Shown one piece after another: positions 1 to 6,908 of a stretch of DNA of 64,000 bases; the first letter of the stretch is position 1, and the number at the start of each line of letters is the position of its first letter. Made by a program: the position numbers and the translations under genes. The stretch covers positions 165,569 to 229,568 of the forward strand of contig NZ_MAQX01000034.1 of NCBI RefSeq assembly GCF_001682865.1, written 5' to 3'. The DNA comes from Bacillus sp. FJAT-26390 (GTDB lineage Bacteria > Bacillota > Bacilli > Paenibacillales > Paenibacillaceae). A model generated the notes under the pieces. That model searched no databases. It had not been told where the DNA came from and was given only the letters and a program-made list of their open reading frames with translations.

Positions 1-794
1 CCGCCGCCTCGCTTAGGCACTGATCGAAGCAAACCTTGCGTATAAGGATGCCGGGAACGGTAGAAAATATCCTCCACCTTGCCCTCTTCCATAATCATGC
101 CGCCGTACATCACGATTACGCGTGTACATACCTGCGCCACGACGCCGAGGTCATGGGTGATGAGCGCCACGGCCGTATCGGAGTTGTCCTTCAGCTCCTT
201 AAATAAATCAAGAATCTGCGCTTGGATGGTTACATCCAGCGCTGTTGTCGGCTCGTCTGCAATAAGCAGCTCCGGCTTGCAGGAAAGCGCCATCGCAATC
301 ATGACCCGTTGGCGCATCCCGCCGCTGAACTCATGAGGATATTGATGAATGCGCCGTTCCGGCTCCGTAATGCCGACTTTATTTAGAATCGAGATCGCTT
401 CCTTAAGCGCCTCGTCTTTGCTCATGCCAAGATGCCTGCGGATGACCTCTGTCATCTGCTCCCCAATCCGCTTAACCGGGTTTAGTGAGGTCATCGGATC
501 TTGAAACACCATCGCTATTCGATTGCCGCGAAGCTTTCTCATTTTTTTCTCCGGCAATTTGGTCAAGCTCTCTCCGCGGAATCGGATATCCCCGCCGGTT
601 ACTTTGCCCGGAGGCTGAATCAGCGATAAAATCGCTTTGGCGGTGACGCTCTTGCCGCTTCCTGATTCGCCGACAATGCCGATTGCTTCGCCGGCTTCAA
701 TATGGAAGCTTACGCCGCGCACGGCCTGATTCTCGCCTTCCCTTGAATAGAAAGACACTCTTAAATCCTCGACGGATAGCAGCCATTCTGTCAT
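1..794 (-). CDS. Oligopeptide/dipeptide ABC transporter ATP-binding protein, OppD/DppD type (C-terminus beyond the window)
   Basis: Cytoplasmic ATPase that powers peptide import with the two permeases upstream of it. The translation from ATG at 794 shows Walker A (GESGSGKS), the Q-loop (FQDPMTSLNP), the ABC signature (FSGGMRQR), Walker B with catalytic Glu (LLIADEPTTALD) and the H-loop (THDLGV). It also shows the start of the OppD-type C-terminal extension (RHPYTQGLL) before the left edge cuts it. The start has an AAAGGAGTG ribosome site. It is the last visible gene of an operon ordered lipoprotein, OppB, OppC, OppD; an OppF partner may lie outside. Substrate class is inferred from the family; nickel or another small solute is also possible. 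Confidence 0.93.
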   Translation of the reverse strand, partial: MTEWLLSVEDLRVSFYSREGENQAVRGVSFHIEAGEAIGIVGESGSGKSVTAKAILSLIQPPGKVTGGDIRFRGESLTKLPEKKMRKLRGNRIAMVFQDPMTSLNPVKRIGEQMTEVIRRHLGMSKDEALKEAISILNKVGITEPERRIHQYPHEFSGGMRQRVMIAMALSCKPELLIADEPTTALDVTIQAQILDLFKELKDNSDTAVALITHDLGVVAQVCTRVIVMYGGMIMEEGKVEDIFYRSRHPYTQGLLRSVPKRGG

Positions 795-835
795 GGTACG
801 CTACACTCCTTTGTGCATTTTATCTCTCCGCCGGC

Positions 836-1681
836 TTATCTTCGGATTAATTTAGGTTCGAAACCGACGCGCAAAATATCGCCCAGGATGTTAAAGCTAA
901 GTACGGTCAACAAGATGAGCAAACCCGGAAATAAAGCAAGGTATGGCGCTTGCGCAATATAGCCTTGCGCGTTATTCAGCATGCTGCCCCATGTCGCGCT
1001 CGGAGCCTGGACCCCAAATCCAAGAAAGCTTAGGGAAGATTCCATCATAATCGCCGATGCGACATTATTGGTCGCGCCAACGATAATGACGGGGACCAGG
1101 TTAGGAAGGATATGCCTGCCAATGATGCCGAAGGCGCTTTGGCCGGATGCTTTTGCATACAGCACATATTCGCGTTCCTTCACGGACATCGTCTCCGCAC
1201 GGACAACCCGGGCAATGTTCATCCACATTAACAAAGCGATAATGACGATAATGTTGCCAACGCTAGGCTTCAAATAAACGCTAAGCAGCAACAAGATTAG
1301 AAATGAAGGAATCGACAGGATGATTTCCAACATCCTCATTAGAAGGTTGTCGATCCTGCCGCCGAAATAACCGCTGATAACCCCGACTGCGACGCCGATG
1401 CCTGTTGCTATAATCATCGAGGCAAACCCGACCATGAGCGAGATTCGTCCGCCGTACAGCGCCCTTGCGAAATAATCTCTCCCGTAATCGTCCGTTCCGA
1501 ACCAATGCTGCGCCCCTGGGGGCTGCAACCGTTCCATGACGTTCAGAGCGTTCGGATCCTTCGATGAAAGAAAAGCGAAAATTGCAGCTAACGAAAACAC
1601 AATTAATATGATGATGGATGCGATCCCGAGGCCGTTCGTGAACAGCTCGTTGCGAACGCTTCGCCATTTACTGCGATTCAT
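836..1681 (-). CDS. Peptide ABC transporter permease, OppC/DppC type
   Basis: Inner-membrane permease of 281 residues, normal for DppC/OppC. It has an N-terminal membrane anchor (about 15-38), the OppC-specific loop (GTDDYGRDYFARALYGG, about 63-79) and further hydrophobic segments. The coupling-helix EAA-like stretch (YAKASGQSAFGIIGRHILPN) contacts the ATPase. The start has an AGAGGTGATCTC ribosome site. It lies 4 bases after the OppB-type permease and about 40 bases before the ATPase, so all are probably co-transcribed. Confidence 0.93.
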   Translation of the reverse strand: MNRSKWRSVRNELFTNGLGIASIIILIVFSLAAIFAFLSSKDPNALNVMERLQPPGAQHWFGTDDYGRDYFARALYGGRISLMVGFASMIIATGIGVAVGVISGYFGGRIDNLLMRMLEIILSIPSFLILLLLSVYLKPSVGNIIVIIALLMWMNIARVVRAETMSVKEREYVLYAKASGQSAFGIIGRHILPNLVPVIIVGATNNVASAIMMESSLSFLGFGVQAPSATWGSMLNNAQGYIAQAPYLALFPGLLILLTVLSFNILGDILRVGFEPKLIRR

Positions 1682-1685
1682 GAGA

Positions 1686-2636
1686 TCACCTCTTTATTTG
1701 AATTCTCGGATCAGCGATGCCGTACAATATATCTGCAGCCAGATTGCCTAAGATCAGCATCACAGACGAGAATAGCGTAATGCCCATAATAACGGGATAG
1801 TCCATCCCCTTGACTGCTGTCATGCCGAGAGTCCCGATGCCCGGCCACGAGAATACCGTCTCCGTGACGATAGCCCCTGCCACCAGATCGCCCATGGACA
1901 TCCCCAGCAAAGTGATGACCGGAAGCAGCACATGCTTTAGCACATGCCGGAACAGAATGGTCGACTTGTTTGATCCAAAGGCATATTGGATTTGCACGTA
2001 ATCTTCCTTAAGCTGTCCAATCGTACTAGAGCGAATATACCGCACATAGACGGCCAGAAACCCGAAGGCAAGCACGATGCAAGGCAGTATGCCGTGTTTA
2101 ATAACATCCCAAGCGGAATCCGTCCCAATCGTACGCATCCCCATACTCGGGAGCCAGTGCAGCTTTATTGCAAAAAAGTACATAAGTAAAATAGCCAGCC
2201 AAAACAGCGGTATCGAGATACCAATATAGGAAACGAGATTGATCAGCTTATCAACGAAGCGGTTCCGGTTCGCTCCCGCAATTAGGCCAAGAGGGATCGC
2301 CAGCAATACGGCTAGTGCGATCGATATGCCCATCAAGCCTGCCGTAGCAGGCAGGCGCTCCAAAATCTGATCCAATACAGGCTGATGATTAATTAATGAA
2401 TATCCAAGATTTCCAGACAGGCATTCTTTAATCCAGAGAAAATACTGGACGTACGCTGGCTTATCAAGGCCAAGGCTTGCCCGCATTCGCTCGATATCCT
2501 CCGGATGCATGTTAGGCGTTACGAAGGAGAGGACTGGATCTCCCGGCGCCAGCTTAATCATGCCAAAGCAGACGATCGAAACGAAGAACAGCATCGGTAT
2601 CGTTTGCAGCAATCTTTTTGCGATGAGTTGTCTCAT
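1686..2636 (-). CDS. Peptide ABC transporter permease, OppB/DppB type
   Basis: Membrane permease of 316 residues, matching the OppB/DppB family. The N-terminus (KRLLQTIPMLFFVSIVCF, first membrane span, followed by APGDP) is diagnostic. Several further spans and the coupling motif (YAFGSNKSTILFRHVLKH) follow, and the C-terminus ends ADILYGIADPRIQIKR as is usual. It pairs with the OppC-type gene immediately downstream to form the channel. A hairpin with U-tracts separates it from the binding-protein gene upstream, so permease expression may be lower than that of the lipoprotein. Confidence 0.93.
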   Translation of the reverse strand: MRQLIAKRLLQTIPMLFFVSIVCFGMIKLAPGDPVLSFVTPNMHPEDIERMRASLGLDKPAYVQYFLWIKECLSGNLGYSLINHQPVLDQILERLPATAGLMGISIALAVLLAIPLGLIAGANRNRFVDKLINLVSYIGISIPLFWLAILLMYFFAIKLHWLPSMGMRTIGTDSAWDVIKHGILPCIVLAFGFLAVYVRYIRSSTIGQLKEDYVQIQYAFGSNKSTILFRHVLKHVLLPVITLLGMSMGDLVAGAIVTETVFSWPGIGTLGMTAVKGMDYPVIMGITLFSSVMLILGNLAADILYGIADPRIQIKR

Positions 2637-2664
2637 ACGTTTTTCTCCCTGCTTTTATTCGCAA

Positions 2665-2695
2665 AAAAATAAGCTGAACGTTCCAGCTTATTTTT
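2665..2695 (-). terminator. Intra-operon hairpin between binding protein and permeases
   Basis: A 12-bp A/T-plus-GC stem (TAAGCTG paired with CAGCTTA, flanked by A and T runs) sits in the 68-base gap between the lipoprotein stop and the OppB start. U-tracts on both strands make it a partial terminator. In ABC importer operons such hairpins often allow excess binding protein relative to permease. Confidence 0.7.
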
Positions 2696-2704
2696 GCCGC
2701 GCTC

Positions 2705-4318
2705 TTATTTCAAATAAAGTTTAGACAAGTCTTCAAAAATAACGACCGGCTTCAGTACGGCTTGGTCGAGTCCGCCGTATTTTTTATCGACAGCTACGAT
2801 CGTTTTCGTGTAAGCGATAGGATAGATAGCCGCGTCGCTCGCAATGATCTCTTGAAGCTGTTTGTAAATCGCATCACGTTTCGTTGCGTCTGCCTCTCCC
2901 GTCCCTTGCTCGAAGAGAGTGTCTACTTCCTTGTTCACATAATGGGAATAGTTGGAGCTGCCCGTTGATTTGAACAGGATCGAGTAAGCGTCAGGATCGT
3001 AACCCATAATGTAACCCGTCATGGCAATTTCATAATCCTTTGCCTTCTGGTCGATAAATTTTTTCACCCAAGCTGAGGAGTCCATGCTTTGCAGCTCAAC
3101 CTCAACTCCGATTTCTTTAAGCTTCTGCTGTACGTACAAGGAAACCGCTTCTTGCGCCTTGTTGCCGCTCTGTACGATGAAGCGCAGCTTCAGGCCGTTT
3201 ACTCCAGCAGCTTGGAGCAGCTCCTTCGCTTTCGCTGCATCGTTGTCAAAAGTTGTTACGTCATTTGTGTGAAACAGGCCATCCGGCGTGACGAACGATT
3301 TTGCCGGATCGGCATATTCGCCGGAGCTGTATGCGACTTTAATAATTTCATCACGGTTCAAAGCATAAGCGAGCGCTTGACGCACTTCCTTCTTGCCTAG
3401 TACACCGGTGTCGCTGTTTTGGTTAAACATCAAGTATGCCAAGCGGCCTTCGCTATAAGGCGAAATTTCGAAGTTATTTGTCGCTTGAATCGTCGCTACA
3501 TCTTGTGGATCCAAATATTTAACGTTAATTTCGCCGTTTTGAAGGGCAAGATTTGCTGCATTCGTATCCTTCGCAATCCGGTATGTTATCGAATCCAGAT
3601 GCGGTTTGCCGCCGAAGTAGTTATCAAAGCGCTCAAGCGTTACATACTCGCCAGTCTTGTACTCTTTGAATTTGAACGCTCCCGAACCAACAGGCGTGTT
3701 GTTCTTAGGACTTTTCTCAATATTAGCTTCGCTCTCGAAAATATGCTTAGGAATCGGGAAAACTTGCAGCAGCGTCGCTTCGAAAGCCGGGCTGACTTGC
3801 GGAAGCTTGAACTCAACAGTCGTATCGTCCACTTTTACCGCTTGCACGGGCTTGCCCCCGATGATCAAGTTGCCTCTTAGGAAGCTGTTTTGTTTCTCAT
3901 CCAAAATCTTATCGATCGTGAACACGACATCATCGGCAGTTAGCGGCTGTCCGTCATGCCAAGTCAGGCCGCTCTTCAGCTTCAACGTGTAAGTAAGGTT
4001 ATCATCCGATAGCGTCAGGCTATCCGCCAGATAAAACGTCTTCTTGCCGTCATTAACTTGATACAAAGGCGCGTAAAGCGCTTGGTCGATTGTTAAGCTA
4101 ACGCGGTCGCCTGCGTAGTTCGGGTTCAAAATAACCGGATCCGAGGCTACCCCTATAATCAAGCTGCCGCCGTCTTTTGGCTGCTCGCTTGCCGTATTTT
4201 CAGGTGTGTTGGCTTGTCCGTTATTAGACGGCGAAGATCCGTTATTCCCCCCGGAGCACGCACTAATCACTACCGTCAATAAAACCAATGAAATGAATCC
4301 TGACAAAACCTTGCGCAT
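2705..4318 (-). CDS. Peptide ABC transporter substrate-binding lipoprotein (SBP family 5)
   Basis: Extracytoplasmic solute receptor of 537 residues. It has a lipoprotein signal (hydrophobic core ending ISAC, Cys about 21) and a Ser/Asn-rich linker. Typical family-5 segments follow (LTWHDGQPLTADDVVFTIDKI, NNTPVGSGAFKF, VRQALAYALNRDEI), used by DppA/OppA proteins. ATG 4318 is preferred over the ATG 15 bases upstream because GGAGGATGGAACA is correctly spaced for it. First gene of the importer operon, with its own promoter. The ligand, peptide or other, cannot be told from sequence alone. Confidence 0.94.
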   Translation of the reverse strand: MRKVLSGFISLVLLTVVISACSGGNNGSSPSNNGQANTPENTASEQPKDGGSLIIGVASDPVILNPNYAGDRVSLTIDQALYAPLYQVNDGKKTFYLADSLTLSDDNLTYTLKLKSGLTWHDGQPLTADDVVFTIDKILDEKQNSFLRGNLIIGGKPVQAVKVDDTTVEFKLPQVSPAFEATLLQVFPIPKHIFESEANIEKSPKNNTPVGSGAFKFKEYKTGEYVTLERFDNYFGGKPHLDSITYRIAKDTNAANLALQNGEINVKYLDPQDVATIQATNNFEISPYSEGRLAYLMFNQNSDTGVLGKKEVRQALAYALNRDEIIKVAYSSGEYADPAKSFVTPDGLFHTNDVTTFDNDAAKAKELLQAAGVNGLKLRFIVQSGNKAQEAVSLYVQQKLKEIGVEVELQSMDSSAWVKKFIDQKAKDYEIAMTGYIMGYDPDAYSILFKSTGSSNYSHYVNKEVDTLFEQGTGEADATKRDAIYKQLQEIIASDAAIYPIAYTKTIVAVDKKYGGLDQAVLKPVVIFEDLSKLYLK

Positions 4319-4369
4319 TGTTCCATCCTCCATGTCTCTCTCAAGATGTTTTTTATGTTAATGAAATTC

Positions 4370-4398
4370 ATTGTATATCGGATTACTCGGAATTGCAA
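4370..4398 (-). promoter_or_regulatory. Probable sigma-A promoter of the peptide importer operon
   Basis: On the minus strand, TTGCAA (4398-4393) and TACAAT (4375-4370) are separated by 17 bases, about 50 bases upstream of the lipoprotein start and just after the cyclophilin stop. It matches the consensus in 9 of 12 positions or better; no experimental support. Confidence 0.55.
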
Positions 4399-4421
4399 TG
4401 ATGCAAATGAATATTTGTTTG

Positions 4422-4853
4422 TTATTCATCCCATACTTTTACGTTCTGCATCATATCGCCTCGTTTGAGAGCATCAACATGCTCTATCCCGGACGTAACT
4501 TTCCCGAAAACCGTGTGACGGCCGTCAAGGTAGTCATGCTTATCGTAGGAGATGAAAAATTGGCAGCTTCCCGTATCGGTTCCGAAATGCGCCATCGATA
4601 ACACCCCGCGCTCGTGAAGATGAGGATTGTTGGCTGTCTCGCACAAAATCTTCTCCGTACCTCCGCGGCCCGTGCCATCAGGGCAGCCTCCCTGCGCTAC
4701 AAATCCTCGAACGACGCGATGAAAGGTCAGTCCGTTATAGAAGCCCTGATTAGCCAGCTTCTCGAAGTTGGCCACCGTGCCCGGGGCATCTTGGTCAAAT
4801 AGCTCGATATCTACAACTTGTCCTTTTGCTAACGTGATGGATGCTTTTTTCAT
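4422..4853 (-). CDS. ppiB: Peptidyl-prolyl cis-trans isomerase, cyclophilin type
   Basis: Cytoplasmic cyclophilin of 143 residues that isomerises Xaa-Pro bonds during folding. Family motifs are present: FHRVVRGFVAQGG (catalytic Arg and Gln region), GSCQFFIS and HTVFGKVTSG. There is no signal peptide, as for Bacillus PpiB. Its ATG overlaps the TGA of the preceding 74-residue gene (ATGA), indicating translational coupling. Confidence 0.93.
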   Translation of the reverse strand: MKKASITLAKGQVVDIELFDQDAPGTVANFEKLANQGFYNGLTFHRVVRGFVAQGGCPDGTGRGGTEKILCETANNPHLHERGVLSMAHFGTDTGSCQFFISYDKHDYLDGRHTVFGKVTSGIEHVDALKRGDMMQNVKVWDE

Positions 4854-5074
4854 TTCGAAGTCCCCGCTTGCTTTTCGTCCGGCTCACTCGGTTGCTGCTC
4901 GCCGATAATCGCGACAGTCTTCGCCATCTGCTCAGGAGCATAAATTTCTTGAACATCATCCGCCACAAGCGGCCGATATTCATTGTTGCTTCCATAGTAT
5001 ACCTCAGCACGGGGATTCATAGCCAAAAGCAAGTTTATTAATTCCTGCACCTTCAATGTGTTTGTGTTTTCCAT
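4850..5074 (-). CDS. Small conserved-looking hypothetical protein upstream of ppiB
   Basis: A 74-residue soluble protein. The start at 5074 has an AAGGGAGAACATC ribosome site; the longer frame from 5104 has none. The body reads as one small alpha/beta domain (LINLLLAMNPRAEVYYGS, then NEYRPLVADDVQEIY and AKTVAIIGEQ) with a charged C-terminal tail. Its stop overlaps the ppiB start by 4 bases. I do not recognise a function. Confidence 0.8.
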   Translation of the reverse strand: MENTNTLKVQELINLLLAMNPRAEVYYGSNNEYRPLVADDVQEIYAPEQMAKTVAIIGEQQPSEPDEKQAGTSK

Positions 5075-5201
5075 GATGTTCTCCCTTATGACGGTTGTTT
5101 TCAAACCTTTAACTTCTCGGCAACGATTAGTATACCGTATTTTAACATCACTTTGCCAAAGAAGCGATTTATCTGCTCTTTTGCTTTAAAGATCACTTCC
5201 G

Positions 5202-5909
5202 TTATATAGCCGTAACATCGTGCTCATTCACCCGTTCAGTCTTCGCATGCTTGAGCTCCGTTCTAAAAGCTTTTTCAATTGCGCTTCTATCCCCATACAC
5301 AAAGAGCTGATCCCCTTCATCGATCTTCATGTCAAAAAGACGGGCCTTCTTGCCGTCCCGCACCGTGAGTAGAACGGTAAAACCGTCCGCGCAATGATTG
5401 ATCTCGTTTACTTTTTTGCCCAGCCAATCGGACCGGCCGCTTATTTTTATTTTTGTGAAAAAATCAGTTTTCTCGTCTATATACAGCACTTCCTGGATCG
5501 GCAGCTCGTGCAATGCGAACTCCTTCTCCAGATGATGCTCCGTTTTCTCCGTTAAAAAAGCCGCGATCCGTTTGTTTTTCACAATAATCAAAATTGCTCC
5601 TAAAGCCGTAATTGCCCAAACCAACTGATGAATGCCGAAATTTTGCGATAAAAGTTGGCTGAGTGACGAAATGATCACCGCTAGCGAAAATACGCCGAAA
5701 GCAATCAAAAAAACGGCAATACGCCTGCGGATTGGATGCCTGATGACAAGCTCTGACTCTTTTGTTGTAAAACCGGTAGCCGTCAGCATAGAAACCGCTT
5801 GAAACCGTGCGATCTTCTGATCAAGCCCTGTCACAACGAGCAGCGATGCAGCTATTTCTACTACCATTAAAATAACTGCGCCATAGATCACTATAAACAA
5901 CCATCCCAT
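5202..5909 (-). CDS. Membrane protein with C-terminal TrkA-C/RCK_C-type ligand-binding domain
   Basis: A 235-residue protein. It has three hydrophobic segments (about 5-24, 65-85, 92-110 from the chosen start) and a cytoplasmic C-terminal half resembling TrkA-C, the domain that binds nucleotides in K+ transport regulators (SDWLGKKVNEI..., then FDMKIDEGDQLFVYGDRSAIEKAF). Between the first two spans is a conserved ATGFTTKESELVIRHPIRRR stretch, reminiscent of pore-loop TGF motifs in Trk/Ktr subunits. That similarity is by eye only. ATG 5909 is chosen for its TAGGAGCGATTCG site. Likely an ion-transport-related or regulatory membrane protein. Confidence 0.75.
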   Translation of the reverse strand: MGWLFIVIYGAVILMVVEIAASLLVVTGLDQKIARFQAVSMLTATGFTTKESELVIRHPIRRRIAVFLIAFGVFSLAVIISSLSQLLSQNFGIHQLVWAITALGAILIIVKNKRIAAFLTEKTEHHLEKEFALHELPIQEVLYIDEKTDFFTKIKISGRSDWLGKKVNEINHCADGFTVLLTVRDGKKARLFDMKIDEGDQLFVYGDRSAIEKAFRTELKHAKTERVNEHDVTAI

Positions 5910-5987
5910 TCGAATCGCTCCTATCCGCCACATCCCTATTTCTGTAGATGTACCCGAATGAAATGCGATAGAATCGGCTAAGTCATT

Positions 5988-6140
5988 CTAATTATTTCCT
6001 TCTGGCGATTGTTCATGCTCCTTATCGAAACACTCGAAACATAGCAAGGTTTTATCCTCAAGCACGTTTCCGTTAATAAATCCGTCGTTGCAATAAATAG
6101 GTTTCTTACATGCCGTGCAGATGCCCACAAGTTCCTGCAT
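5988..6140 (-). CDS. 50-residue protein with paired CxxC-like zinc-ribbon motif
   Basis: Starts at ATG 6140 behind a strong GGGAGGTGG ribosome site. The 50 codons encode Cys pairs spaced like a treble-clef or zinc ribbon (CTACKKPIYC near residue 8 and CFEC near residue 34), followed by an acidic tail (KEHEQSPEGNN). A structural zinc site is likely. The role is unknown; similar tiny proteins are often encoded singly in Bacillales. Confidence 0.72.
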   Translation of the reverse strand: MQELVGICTACKKPIYCNDGFINGNVLEDKTLLCFECFDKEHEQSPEGNN

Positions 6141-6318
6141 CACGGCCACCTCCCCTAACAGTCAGTAACGATTCTATCCTTTAAAAAGGGCTGCTGTAAC
6201 GCTGCAAAAAGCCAATACCTATTAACCCAATCGTTCATAGAATAGAGTGTGAGAGTAAGAAGCAGACACTTTGGGGGCCGCATCAAATCGTAACGAAAGA
6301 AAGGAATGCTGAGCTGCT

Positions 6319-6555
6319 ATGGGATGCCAGATTGGACGGATTATTATCGAAAACAACAATGGTACGATTATATTTGGGAATGTCGGGACGATAAATATGA
6401 ATACGACCTCTGTTGCCACCGAAGGCAATGACCGTGAATCCAGAGAATCGGCTTCTGCCGATAATGAACAATCGTCCCTGAATACAGCAAACGACATTAA
6501 TTTCGTAGATTTAATGCGAAGGCGCTCCCGAAGAAAACGATCGAAGAAGCGGTAG
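6319..6555 (+). CDS. Small protein weakly resembling GerPA/GerPF spore germination proteins
   Basis: A 78-residue frame. Its N-terminal half (GRIIIENNNGTIIFGNVG) has the beta-strand, N/G-rich, FGN/FGD pattern of GerPA/GerPF-type spore coat permeability proteins. The C-terminal half is different: a Ser/Asn-rich linker and a very basic end (RRRSRRKRSKKR). The ribosome site is weak (AAAGGAA, somewhat distant). No neighbouring gerP cluster is seen. An antisense frame covers the same DNA but has no ribosome site. Moderate confidence that it is a gene, low that it acts in germination. Confidence 0.5.
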   Translation: MGCQIGRIIIENNNGTIIFGNVGTINMNTTSVATEGNDRESRESASADNEQSSLNTANDINFVDLMRRRSRRKRSKKR

Positions 6556-6559
6556 TTTA

Positions 6560-6703
6560 GATCGCGATTTTGTTCCGTGGTCGATTTTTAAAATGACCGT
6601 TCCTGAGCTATTGTTATTATTGACCAGGATATTTAGCTTTGTGCCATCGCTCGGCGAAGGCCAATGTTCCCCATCCTACAACGTATCCGTTATCCTGAAT
6701 CAT
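6560..6703 (-). pseudogene. Possible remnant of a short gene, frame interrupted
   Basis: ATG 6703 has a good AGGAAGGTGAAC site and opens a 28-codon frame (start MIQDNGYVVGWGT). In the next frame the DNA continues as a plausible protein-like stretch (DGTKLNILVNNNNSSGTVIL...) into the region antisense to the end of the preceding gene. This would fit a small gene broken by a frameshift, or a genuine 28-residue peptide. Weak support. Confidence 0.25.
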
Positions 6704-6840
6704 GTTCACCTTCCTATATCCGTCTATTAAAAGGAATCAAAGAGAAACTGGGATTATTATCCTATAATAGCAAATATCGCACCTGAAAATCTATGAATCT
6801 TTGCACTTAATCTCGGTTTTGTTTGTATTCATTTGTAAAA

Positions 6841-6872
6841 TAAAAAGAGCAGGCGCCGCGGCCTGCTCTTTC
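6841..6872 (-). terminator. Rho-independent terminator of metE
   Basis: AAAGAGCAGGC paired with GCCTGCTCTTT around a short GC-rich loop, followed on the minus strand by a T-rich run. It lies about 40 bases after the metE stop. Confidence 0.85.
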
Positions 6873-6908
6873 AGCTTCGTTATTCAGCTATCGATTTATG
6901 ACCAGCAA

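Noticed and set aside
6222..6497. Antisense open frame opposite the GerPF-like gene
   Set aside because: No ribosome site, odd composition and no recognisable domain.
6556..6908. Gap between the GerPF-like gene and metE as a hidden RNA gene
   Set aside because: Only a metE terminator and a broken short frame are visible; no stable RNA fold recognised by eye.
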